From Spirochaetaceae bacterium bin103 (GTDB lineage Bacteria > Spirochaetota > Spirochaetia > SZUA-6 > Bin103): DNA of 64,000 bases. Shown piece by piece: positions 50,211-56,519 of the stretch. The position numbers and the translations under genes are program-made. Location of the stretch: the NCBI GenBank assembly GCA_002238925.1, contig MPNH01000002.1, positions 124,001 through 188,000 of the forward strand, given 5' to 3'. The notes beneath the pieces were generated by a model. It was not told the origin of the DNA. It saw only the letters and a program-made list of their open reading frames with translations, and ran no database searches. The number at the start of each line of letters is the position of its first letter. The first letter of the stretch is position 1.

Positions 50211-51622
50211 GCGGACAGCTCCGCCGTTACGGCGGGTTCCGCACTGACCGCGGCCCGTTCGGGTGATTCAGGCGGCGTGACCACCGCGCCCTGGCGGCGC
50301 AACTCGGCCTGCATCTCCGCCACCGGCGCGGCGCGTGCCGCAACGCCGTGGCTGACCGCCAGCGCGGCGCCGACACCGGCGCCCTGGCCCATCACCCAGC
50401 ACTCCGGCACCTCGCGCAGCGGGTTGTGGGAGCGCACGTCGCAGCTCAGGTTGCGGCCGGCGACCAGCAGGCCCTCCACCTCGCGCGGCACCAGGCTGCC
50501 GTACGGGATCTCCAGCGTCGGATACGCCGGCGAGACGCCCGGGCACAGGCCGATGGAGTCGGCATGGCGGCCGCTGCGCTTCCACTGGTCTAGGGTGATC
50601 TGCACCTCGCCCACCAGGCGGCGGCTGTGGCGCACGCCGATCTGGTCGGCGCTCTCCAACAGATAGGCGTGCTGCCAGCCCGGCATGTGGCGGCGCCACC
50701 ACGCCAACCCGCGGCGCAGGTCGTCGCGCGAGCGAAACTCCACCTCGCTCAGGTCGGCCACCTCGATCGCCGAGTAGCCATGGTACTTGGGATGCATGGT
50801 CAGCACCTGCCCCTCGCGCGGAAGGATCGAGGCTCGGATCACCGAACCCGCCGCGCGCGCCGCCTGCAGCTTGGCCTTGTAGCCCTCGATGTCGTAGGTG
50901 CGGAAGTGCCAGAACACCTCCGTGTCCACGCCGCCGAAGCGCCCGGAGGTGTTGACGCAGGAGTGGATGGTGGTGTCGTCACGGTTTGTCTCGAACGCGG
51001 CGCCGGCGGCCGCGAACATGTCGCCGTCGCCGGTGCAGTCGATGGTGACCGCGGCGCGAATCGCGAACCGGCCCTGCTTGCTTTCGAACAGCGCGCCGCC
51101 CACCGTGGCAACGGCCGCATCCTCGCGCATCACCGGCGCCACCGCCCAGCAGTGGAACAGGGTGTGCACGCCGCGCTCGCGCACCAGGTCGTTGGCGGCC
51201 AGCTTCAGCATTTCCGGATCGATGGTCGGCGACCAGCACACCACGCCGCGGTGGGCGTTGGCGCGCGGCCCCCAGTACTCGACCAGCTCGGCGTCGCGGC
51301 TGCCCCAGTACTTGCGCTCCGGGCCGATGATGCCGCCTGCCTCCACCCCGCAGCGGTCCATGAACTCCTCGCCGACGCCGGCCACCACCGTGCGCCCGTC
51401 CCAATCGGTCATGCGGTCGATAAAGCACACGTGCCCGCCGGAGGCCAGGCCGCCCAGGTGCCCGTAGCGCTCCACCAGCACCGTGTCCGCCCCCGCCGCC
51501 GCCGCGCCGATCGCCGCCGCCGTGCCGCCCGGCCCGCCGCCGAGCACCAGCACGTCGCAGGTGCCATACACCGGCACCTCGCGCGCCGGCTCGTACAGGG
51601 TCTCCCCGTGTCCCGGTTGCAT
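50207..51622 (-). CDS. FAD-dependent oxidoreductase (FAD_oxidored family)
   Basis: A 471-residue flavoenzyme starting MQPGHGETLYEPAREVPVYG. The dinucleotide-binding loop is VLVLGGGPGGTAAAIGAAAA, followed by ERYGHLGGLASGGH, in which the family often has a covalent or tight flavin contact. AAVTIDCTGDGDMFAAAGAA is the second flavin motif. GLLVAGRNLSCDVRSHNPLR, EVPECWVMGQGAGVGAALAV closes the flavin site. Members oxidise hydroxy or amino groups of small molecules, and the substrate is unknown. The lactonase gene lies immediately upstream (2-base gap), suggesting oxidation to a lactone and opening of the ring. The longer frame to 52402 is antisense read-through and is not used. Confidence 0.87.
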   Translation of the reverse strand: MQPGHGETLYEPAREVPVYGTCDVLVLGGGPGGTAAAIGAAAAGADTVLVERYGHLGGLASGGHVCFIDRMTDWDGRTVVAGVGEEFMDRCGVEAGGIIGPERKYWGSRDAELVEYWGPRANAHRGVVCWSPTIDPEMLKLAANDLVRERGVHTLFHCWAVAPVMREDAAVATVGGALFESKQGRFAIRAAVTIDCTGDGDMFAAAGAAFETNRDDTTIHSCVNTSGRFGGVDTEVFWHFRTYDIEGYKAKLQAARAAGSVIRASILPREGQVLTMHPKYHGYSAIEVADLSEVEFRSRDDLRRGLAWWRRHMPGWQHAYLLESADQIGVRHSRRLVGEVQITLDQWKRSGRHADSIGLCPGVSPAYPTLEIPYGSLVPREVEGLLVAGRNLSCDVRSHNPLREVPECWVMGQGAGVGAALAVSHGVAARAAPVAEMQAELRRQGAVVTPPESPERAAVSAEPAVTAELSA

Positions 51623-51624
51623 CG

Positions 51625-52686
51625 TCAGGTTCCGGCGACCGGCACGATGCACACCGGGGACGGAACCTCGGTCACGTGGCCGGTGGGCTGCAGCAGGCCG
51701 GTTGCCGGATCGACGTGGAAGGTGACGATGGTGTCGCTGTTCTGGTTGGCGGCCAACAGCACCGCGCCGGACGGGTCGAGCCCGAAGTTGCGCGGCGTCC
51801 GCCCCTGAGTCGGCTCGTGGCCCACCGGCTCCAGCCGCCCGTCGCCGCCGATCGCGAAGATGGCAATGCTGTCGTGGCCGCGGTTGGAGCCGTACACGAA
51901 CTGACCGTTGGGATGCACGTGGATGTCGGCGCAGGTGCTTTCCTCGGCATACCCCGCGGGCAGGGTCGGCACGGTCTGGATCTCGGTCAGGCTGCCGTCG
52001 GTGGAGCCGTACGCGTAGGCCGTGATGGTGGAGTCGAGTTCGTTGATGCCGTAGGCGACGCGCCCGCGCGGGTGGAAGGTGAAGTGGCGCGGCCCGGCGC
52101 CGGGGGCGGTGGCCGTCTCGCCGGCGCGGGTCAGGGTGCCGGCAGCCACGTCGATGCGGTAGATCACGATGCGGTCGATGCCCAAGTCGGGCACGTACAG
52201 GTAACTGCCGTCGGGCGACAGGTTTACGGAGTGGGGGTGCGGCTCCTGCTGCCGCTCCGGGTTGATGCTGCTGCCCTCGTGGTCGATGGTCACCAGCCGC
52301 TCCACGAGGTCGCCGGCGGCGCAGCGGAACATCGACAGGGCGCCGCCGCCGTAGTTGGCCGCGAACACCAGCTCGCCGCTCGGATGGGCGCACACGTGGC
52401 ACGGCCCGGACGCGCCGGCCAGCTGCTGCCCCGCCGCGGTCAGCGTGCCGTCGGACGCCACCTGGAACGCACTGGCGGCACCGTGCTTGCCGCTGCCGAG
52501 GTCGCTCACCTCGTTGACCGCGTACAGGAAGTCCCCCGCCGCGCTCAAGGCCAGGAACGACGGGTTGTCGACACGCGCCGCCACACCCTGCACGGTGAGG
52601 TTCCCGGAGTCGATATCCAACTCGGCCCGGTAGATGCCCTCGCTGCCCGTATCGTCGCGCGTATAGGTGCCGATATACACTCTCAT
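51625..52686 (-). CDS. Lactonase family beta-propeller (6-phosphogluconolactonase, YbhE/Pgl type)
   Basis: A 353-residue seven-bladed propeller. MRVYIGTYTRDDTGSEGIYR is the family start. Repeated blade strands include PSFLALSAAGDFLYAVNE, CHVCAHPSGELVFAANYGGG, HPHSVNLSPDGSYLYVPDLG, PRHFTFHPRGRVAYGINELD and PRNFGLDPSGAVLLAANQNS. YbhE-type enzymes hydrolyse 6-phosphogluconolactone or other sugar lactones in the cytoplasm. The gene is paired with the FAD oxidoreductase (two bases between stop and start), which could supply the lactone. It is longer than the 330-residue E. coli enzyme because of small loop inserts. Confidence 0.88.
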   Translation of the reverse strand: MRVYIGTYTRDDTGSEGIYRAELDIDSGNLTVQGVAARVDNPSFLALSAAGDFLYAVNEVSDLGSGKHGAASAFQVASDGTLTAAGQQLAGASGPCHVCAHPSGELVFAANYGGGALSMFRCAAGDLVERLVTIDHEGSSINPERQQEPHPHSVNLSPDGSYLYVPDLGIDRIVIYRIDVAAGTLTRAGETATAPGAGPRHFTFHPRGRVAYGINELDSTITAYAYGSTDGSLTEIQTVPTLPAGYAEESTCADIHVHPNGQFVYGSNRGHDSIAIFAIGGDGRLEPVGHEPTQGRTPRNFGLDPSGAVLLAANQNSDTIVTFHVDPATGLLQPTGHVTEVPSPVCIVPVAGT

Positions 52687-52777
52687 GGCCGCCAGTCTAC
52701 GAGCAGTGCCGGGTACCCGGCAAGGTCAGGATGGGCCGAGCGAACGGCGCATATAGCGGTCTCTGAGTTGTCGGTTT

Positions 52778-52978
52778 CTACTCGGTAGTCTGGAACTCCA
52801 TCTGCTGCGCTTTAGTCACGCGTCGGGATGCATCGAGAATCTCAAGTGACACGAGATTGCCGTGTTCATCGTAATCGAGGATCACGCCAGGCTTGTCCTC
52901 GTCGCTCTCCGCGATCGCGGCATTCTCCTTGAGGATCACGGTCAACGAGTCTGTCTTGAGGTCATACGTCGCTTTCAT
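52778..52978 (-). CDS. DUF2283 family protein (likely antitoxin)
   Basis: A 66-residue protein, MKATYDLKTDSLTVILKENA, with PGVILDYDEHGNLVSLEILD, ASRRV. This is the compact beta-rich DUF2283 fold (y....d.l.i.......e..e...gv.ldyd..g.ivgieIl.as). Such proteins are encoded beside DUF4258 proteins and are thought to be their antitoxins. The gene starts six bases after the DUF4258 stop, on the same strand. Confidence 0.88.
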   Translation of the reverse strand: MKATYDLKTDSLTVILKENAAIAESDEDKPGVILDYDEHGNLVSLEILDASRRVTKAQQMEFQTTE

Positions 52979-52984
52979 GTTCGT

Positions 52985-53266
52985 TCACGGCTCCCAGTAT
53001 TTGGCGACTCGGCTCGTGACATACACCGTTACCACCTCCTCGGGCACTCGATCGACGTCGACAAACACTCGGATCAGCTGCGCCGTCGAACCGAGGTTCA
53101 CGCGAGACTGCAACACGACACGATTTGGTCGCACTTCCAACACCTGCTCCGGTGATGCGAGCACCGCACGAACGTCGGTCTCGCTGACTCCGCGACGTCG
53201 CATCTGGGATTGGGCGTGTGGAGTAAGGATGGCATGTAGGTACGCACGGCCAGTCACCGCTCTCAA
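52985..53266 (-). CDS. DUF4258 family protein (likely toxin)
   Basis: A 93-residue protein. ILTPHAQSQMRRRGVSETDV, RAVLASPEQVL is the DUF4258 opening (h....rm..R.is..ev...l), and VVLQSRVNLGSTAQLIRVFV, VDVDRVPEEVVTVYVTSRVA gives the RelE-like strands. Proteins of this type are proposed ribonuclease-type toxins. With the following DUF2283 gene it makes a complete two-gene unit, toxin first. It borders the Rpn remnant. Confidence 0.85.
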   Translation of the reverse strand: MRAVTGRAYLHAILTPHAQSQMRRRGVSETDVRAVLASPEQVLEVRPNRVVLQSRVNLGSTAQLIRVFVDVDRVPEEVVTVYVTSRVAKYWEP

Positions 53267-53271
53267 TATAG

Positions 53272-53583
53272 GGCAGAGCGACCGTACGCCACCACCGGTG
53301 TAACGGCTTCTCGTCGGTCGAACGAGCGGCCGAGTGGTCCAAGGAGTGGCTGAAGGAAGGTCTTCAGCAGGGGATTGATCGCGAACGAGCGCTGCTGTGC
53401 CGTATGACGGCCTCGCGCTTCGGACTGCCCACCGCCGAACGCCTGGCGGAGCTGTTGGCGCCTATCACCGACGCGGAGCGTCTGGCCGACGTCGGCGATT
53501 GGCTGGTGCAGTGCGACACTGGCGCCGACTTCCTCGCCCGCGTCGGCGCGGCGCCGGCCGCAGGGAACTCGGACAGAGTCTGA
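53272..53583 (+). pseudogene. C-terminal remnant of an Rpn/PD-(D/E)XK family nuclease
   Basis: An open frame without a start codon reads VERAAEWSKEWLKEGLQQGI, DRERALLCRMTASRFG and then TAERLAELLAPITDAERLAD, VGDWLVQCDTGADFLARVG to a stop at 53583. This is the variable coiled and helical tail of recombination-promoting (Rpn-type) nuclease proteins (eg.qqgi..g....l.r....rFg......l..i.d...L..v..wll). The nuclease domain upstream is missing, replaced by the DUF4258 gene. Confidence 0.6.
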
Positions 53584-53594
53584 ACCAGGTTGGC

Positions 53595-53661
53595 GTGGTG
53601 GGGCCTCTTGCCGGTCCGTCACGGTAGCGCGCCAGATGGCCCGTTCCGCGCCGCACCGGTC
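53595..53661. repeat. Direct repeat A, copy 1 (downstream flank of vapC)
   Basis: This 67-base block, from GTGGTGGGGCCTCTT to CACCGGTC, recurs at 55077-55142 with four substitutions and one missing base. It lies 14 bases beyond the vapC stop. Confidence 0.85.
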
Positions 53662-53675
53662 CATGTACGCCGCCG

Positions 53676-54074
53676 TCACACCCAGCGGGCGGTGCGCAGG
53701 CCGTCCACCCGGTCGAATTCGCGCTGGTTGTTGGTAACCAGGGTCAGCGCTTCACTGCGGGCGTGGGCCGCAATATGCAGGTCGTCGGGTCCGATCACCT
53801 CCCCCCGGCGTTGGAGATCGGTCTTGATCTCGCCATAGTGGGCGGCCGCGCGCTCACCGTACCGCAGCACGTTCAGCCGTGACGTGAAGTCCTCAACCCG
53901 GCGCCGCGTCCGGTTCGGGTTGCCGCTCTTCTCCGCCCCGTGCAGCAGCTCTGCCAGAGTAATGGCACTGATGCAGATCTCGCCCGCATGCGCGTTGAAC
54001 GTGTCGAGCGCCTGGCGCGGCCTGCGGTTGATGACGTAGATCGACAGGTCGGTGTCGAGCATGAAGCGGTTCAC
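53676..54074 (-). CDS. vapC: VapC-type PIN domain ribonuclease toxin
   Basis: A 132-residue PIN nuclease. FMLDTDLSIYVINRRPRQAL holds the first acidic residue (Asp in LDTD). EICISAITLAELLHGAEKSG has the conserved Glu. The C-terminal GPDDLHIAAHARSEALTLVT, NNQREFDRV has the Asp pair and the NNxxxFxRV end. This is the VapC/FitB class that cuts tRNA or rRNA in a magnesium-dependent way. Its start overlaps the vapB stop (ATGA). Both active-site halves are intact. It is flanked by repeat A (downstream) and repeat B (upstream of vapB), which occur fused at 55077-55179. Confidence 0.92.
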   Translation of the reverse strand: MNRFMLDTDLSIYVINRRPRQALDTFNAHAGEICISAITLAELLHGAEKSGNPNRTRRRVEDFTSRLNVLRYGERAAAHYGEIKTDLQRRGEVIGPDDLHIAAHARSEALTLVTNNQREFDRVDGLRTARWV

Positions 54075-54310
54075 TCGAGCGGCTCACGCCCCTCCGGCGG
54101 CCCCTGCTCGCCTCGTTCGATGCGCACGTCATCCGTGGCTTCCGCTTCTTCAAGGAAGAACGTGTCCCACACGCGGTCGACCGGTGACAGCACACGGTCG
54201 GGACCCAGCGCGCGCACAGTCACCTTCCTGACCCCGGCGGCAAAGCGCATCTCAGCCGGAATGCGCACCGCCTGGGTGCGATTGTTCTCGAACACCGAGC
54301 CCGTTGCCAC
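54071..54310 (-). CDS. vapB: VapB-type antitoxin (AbrB-like)
   Basis: A 79-residue antitoxin from a GTG at 54310, with AGGAGG at 54316-54321. ATGSVFENNRTQAVRIPAEM, RF is the VapB swapped-hairpin DNA-binding start (.vF.nnrSQAVRLP). VRKVTVRALGPDRVLSP is the third strand. The acidic tail EAEATDDVRIERGEQGPPEG would mask the VapC active site. It overlaps vapC by four bases. The A+T-rich operator upstream (54323-54359) is expected to bind the VapBC complex. Confidence 0.9.
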   Translation of the reverse strand: MATGSVFENNRTQAVRIPAEMRFAAGVRKVTVRALGPDRVLSPVDRVWDTFFLEEAEATDDVRIERGEQGPPEGREPLE

Positions 54311-54359
54311 ATCTTCCTCCTTACTGCACTATACCTGATATATATAGCATAACGGACGC
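54311..54359 (-). promoter_or_regulatory. vapBC promoter-operator (repeat B, copy 1)
   Basis: Read on the minus strand, this segment has CTATA...TATAG arms (9 bases apart), an 8-base TATATATA run and TATAGT as a -10 box, then the vapB ribosome site. The 37 bases 54323-54359 are identical to 55143-55179, where no vapB follows. Confidence 0.65.
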
Positions 54360-54424
54360 TGACGAGCTACCCCCATTCACAACCCTCTTGTCCAACGATC
54401 CATTCTGAGAATCCAGCGACGAAA

Positions 54425-54556
54425 TTACGTCGGATACAACTCCCGCGACACCTTCAGCACCGTCGCCTCGGTGCGCGGCAGATACTCCCCCAGGATGTAG
54501 ATCGCCCGTATGGGTCGGTGGCGGCTGCCCCGTGAGGCAGCCGGACGTTCTGCCAT
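54425..54556 (-). other. Possible C-terminal gene tail in the gap before DUF433
   Basis: A short minus-strand frame ends ILGEYLPRTEATVLKVSREL, YPT at a stop at 54425. The composition is protein-like, but the frame has only 43 codons and no recognised family. It may be the stub of a lost gene. The rest of this 279-base gap holds the vapBC operator and the hairpin at 54522-54543. Confidence 0.25.
54522..54543. terminator. Hairpin upstream of the DUF433 gene
   Basis: CGGCTGCC (54522-54529) and GGCAGCCG (54536-54543) form a perfect 8-bp stem with a 6-base loop, 46 bases before the DUF433 start. There is no T run. It could end transcripts from either side or attenuate the toxin-antitoxin pair. 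Confidence 0.45.
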
Positions 54557-54589
54557 TTACGATCGGGGCCGTTGATGTATGCTGTTCGC

Positions 54590-54817
54590 ATGACGTACGT
54601 GGACCGGATCACCATTGAGCCTGGCAAGCGTGGCGGCAAGCCCTGTATCCGTGGGCTGCGGATCACTGTGTACGACATGCTCGACTACCTTGCGTCGGGA
54701 ATGACTGAACAGCAGATTCTTCATGACTTCCCGGATCTGGAAGCTGCGGACATTCGGGCCTGCCTGCAATTCGCCGCGGATCGCGAGCGCAGGTTGGTCT
54801 CAATACCGCCAGAGTGA
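54590..54817 (+). CDS. DUF433 family antitoxin
   Basis: A 75-residue protein: MTYVDRITIEPGKRGGKPCI, RGLRITVYDMLDYLASGMTE, QQILHDFPDLEAADIRACLQ, FAADRERR. This is the complete DUF433 helix-turn-helix family pattern (i...p....GkP.I.GtRi.v...l..la.G.....il...p.l...di.a.l.fa). Such proteins act as antitoxins to PIN-like DUF5615 proteins. An earlier ATG at 54575 is possible. The following gene starts inside its stop (GTGA). Unlike the pseudogene at 50024-50210 it is intact, and it belongs to a different DUF433 subgroup. Confidence 0.9.
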   Translation: MTYVDRITIEPGKRGGKPCIRGLRITVYDMLDYLASGMTEQQILHDFPDLEAADIRACLQFAADRERRLVSIPPE

Positions 54818-55053
54818 AGCTGCTCTTCGATCAGAACCTGGCGCCACGCCTAGTCGACGAGCTCAAGCATCTAGTTTCGAAGGACGCTGACTTCCACCAA
54901 ATGAGCCTAGTGCACGGCGCACCGCCCAAGGTGGTTTGGATCCGTCTCGGAAACTGCACTACCGGCGATGTCGTACGCCTCCTCGAACACCACCACCGGC
55001 GGCTCCTTGAGTTTGATGACCAGCCGGAGACTGCCTTCCTCGCGTTACGCTGA
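54814..55053 (+). CDS. DUF5615 (PIN-like) toxin with an internal deletion
   Basis: A 79-residue protein in place of the usual 110-120. MKLLFDQNLAPRLVDELKHL is the standard opening with the first acidic residue (LFDQNL, usually LFDEN). KDADFHQMSLVHGAPPKVVW, IRLGNCTTGDVVRLLEHHH is the standard second half. The middle third, which normally has the 'hv.dlgl..a.D..iw..a...g..ivt' strands and one or more catalytic acids, is missing without a frameshift. The fold is therefore probably crippled. It overlaps the DUF433 stop as GTGA. Confidence 0.85.
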   Translation: MKLLFDQNLAPRLVDELKHLVSKDADFHQMSLVHGAPPKVVWIRLGNCTTGDVVRLLEHHHRRLLEFDDQPETAFLALR

Positions 55054-55076
55054 GTGTCCACATCCAGCTAAACCGA

Positions 55077-55179
55077 GTGGTGGGGCCTCTTTCCGGCCGT
55101 CACGGTAGCGCGCCAAATGGCCCATTCCGCGCTGCACCGGTCACTGCACTATACCTGATATATATAGCATAACGGACGC
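55077..55179. repeat. Fused repeat A-repeat B, an apparent vapBC excision scar
   Basis: 55077-55142 repeats 53595-53661 (the flank downstream of vapC), and 55143-55179 repeats 54323-54359 (the vapB operator) without change. Between the copies at 53595-54359 lie vapC and vapB. Here the two blocks touch. No gene lies in the remaining gap up to the isomerase start at 55261. Confidence 0.75.
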
Positions 55180-55260
55180 CGCCGTGCTATATGCCCCACG
55201 TGCCCCCACGTCGTGGCGGGAGATTGACACGGCGGCGGCCGGTGTGCGATCAGATCGGCC

Positions 55261-56127
55261 ATGCATACCCGTACCGGGAACTTTCCCATTGGATTCTACG
55301 TAAAGCAGCTCACCTGGAAGGATGATCTTCTTGCGGTGGCGCGCTGGGCCAACGACAATGGTTTCGCGTTCATCGACCTGGACGAGGACGCCGACGAGAC
55401 TGCCAGGCTGGTGACCGATGCCGGCTTCACGATCGGTTCCGCCGACCTGATCGGGCGCGAGCCGTTCACTTCGGCCGATCCCGACAAACGCCGCGCCGGC
55501 ATTCAGGAGGCGGCCCGCTACATTCGGGCGGCGGCTGCAGGCGGCGCGCGCATCTTCAACATCTGCGGCATTCCCGAGGATTCGTCGCTGCCGCGCGCCG
55601 ACAACGCGGAGCGGTTCATCGCCTCGATGCGCGAACTGGTGCCGGTATTCGAGGACACCGGGTCCTGCTTGGCCATCGAGGGCTGGCCCGGCCCCGGCGC
55701 CGTCGCCTCCACGCCGGAGTCGTACCGGGCGGTGCTCGACGGCTGCGAGTCGGCGGCCATCGGCATCAACTACGATCCGTCACACCTCATCGCCACCGGC
55801 ATCGACCCGGTGCGCTTCGCCCAGGAGTTCGCCGGCCACGTGCACCACGCGCACGGCAAGGACACCGAGATTGCAGCGGAGGCGCAGTACCAGTACGGCA
55901 CCCGCCAGCCGCCGCTGGCTCACCGCGAGCGGTTCGGCGACAACCACTGGCGCTATACCATTCCCGGCCACGGCGAGATGCGCTGGACGGCGGCTCTGGA
56001 AGCCCTGCAGGCAGCCGGCTACACCGGCGGCATCTCCATCGAGCTGGAAGACAAGCACTACAACGGCAGCGAGGCGGGCGAGAAGGCCGGCCTGCAAGCC
56101 GGCGGCGCCTTCCTGGCCTCGGTCTGA
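55261..56127 (+). CDS. Sugar phosphate isomerase/epimerase family protein (TIM barrel)
   Basis: A 288-residue AP-endonuclease-2-type barrel. It opens MHTRTGNFPIGFYVKQLTWK. Metal-site residues are likely in SCLAIEGWPGPG (Glu), IGINYDPSHLIATGID (Asp and His), HVHHAHGKDTEI (His and Asp) and GGISIELEDKHY (Glu). The pattern PSHL...G.D....H.HaKD.e is the hallmark of inosose dehydratase, hexulose epimerase and related enzymes. It moves or removes a hydroxyl of a cyclic sugar or inositol. It is a second copy of the class seen at 32917, only distantly alike. It faces the membrane-anchored gene at 56131, with 3 bases between stops. Confidence 0.9.
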   Translation: MHTRTGNFPIGFYVKQLTWKDDLLAVARWANDNGFAFIDLDEDADETARLVTDAGFTIGSADLIGREPFTSADPDKRRAGIQEAARYIRAAAAGGARIFNICGIPEDSSLPRADNAERFIASMRELVPVFEDTGSCLAIEGWPGPGAVASTPESYRAVLDGCESAAIGINYDPSHLIATGIDPVRFAQEFAGHVHHAHGKDTEIAAEAQYQYGTRQPPLAHRERFGDNHWRYTIPGHGEMRWTAALEALQAAGYTGGISIELEDKHYNGSEAGEKAGLQAGGAFLASV

Positions 56128-56130
56128 CTC

Positions 56131-56517
56131 CTATGCTTCCAGGCGGCTGACGTAGTAGGCCCAGCCGATGCGGCGGCGTTCGTCGTCGCTCAGCTTGGCA
56201 GCGTCGGCCTCGGCGGCGTTGCGGCGCAGGAACTCGTCGGCGAGGATGAGCTGGCGCTCCTCGTCCATCTCGCGCCACTGGGTTTCGAGTTCCGAACGGC
56301 GGGTGTCGTCCATGACGCCGATCACGTCCTGGGCGCGCCCGAACCACTTGTCGAGGTCAAAGCTGCCATTGCCCGGCGATGCCGGCGGCGGCGCCGCGTG
56401 GCGCTGCTGATGCGGATCCTGCGGCTGCTGCGGTTTCTGCGTGAAGCGCTTGAACACCACCCACACGACAATGAAGCCGATGCACAGCAGAATGATTGTC
56501 GTTCGGTCCAACTCCAT
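56131..56517 (-). CDS. Small membrane-anchored hypothetical protein
   Basis: A 128-residue protein. MELDRTTIILLCIGFIVVWV, VFKRF is one N-terminal membrane helix with a short outside end. A Gln/Pro-rich spacer (QKPQQPQDPHQQRHAAPPPA) precedes a helical cytoplasmic part, DRAQDVIGVMDDTRRSELE-like, ending RRRIGWAYYVSRLEA. No family is recognised. It starts two bases after the end of the sulfatase gene and is probably the last gene of the GH32-sulfatase operon. A role in scaffolding or regulation is a guess. Confidence 0.6.
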   Translation of the reverse strand: MELDRTTIILLCIGFIVVWVVFKRFTQKPQQPQDPHQQRHAAPPPASPGNGSFDLDKWFGRAQDVIGVMDDTRRSELETQWREMDEERQLILADEFLRRNAAEADAAKLSDDERRRIGWAYYVSRLEA

Positions 56518-56519
56518 AC

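Noticed and set aside
51676-52788. 370-codon plus-strand frame opposite the lactonase
   Set aside because: Antisense shadow. The minus-strand propeller repeats are unmistakable.
53263-53679. 138-codon minus-strand frame between DUF4258 and vapC
   Set aside because: It is antisense to the Rpn tail and repeat A, and its translation has no family features.
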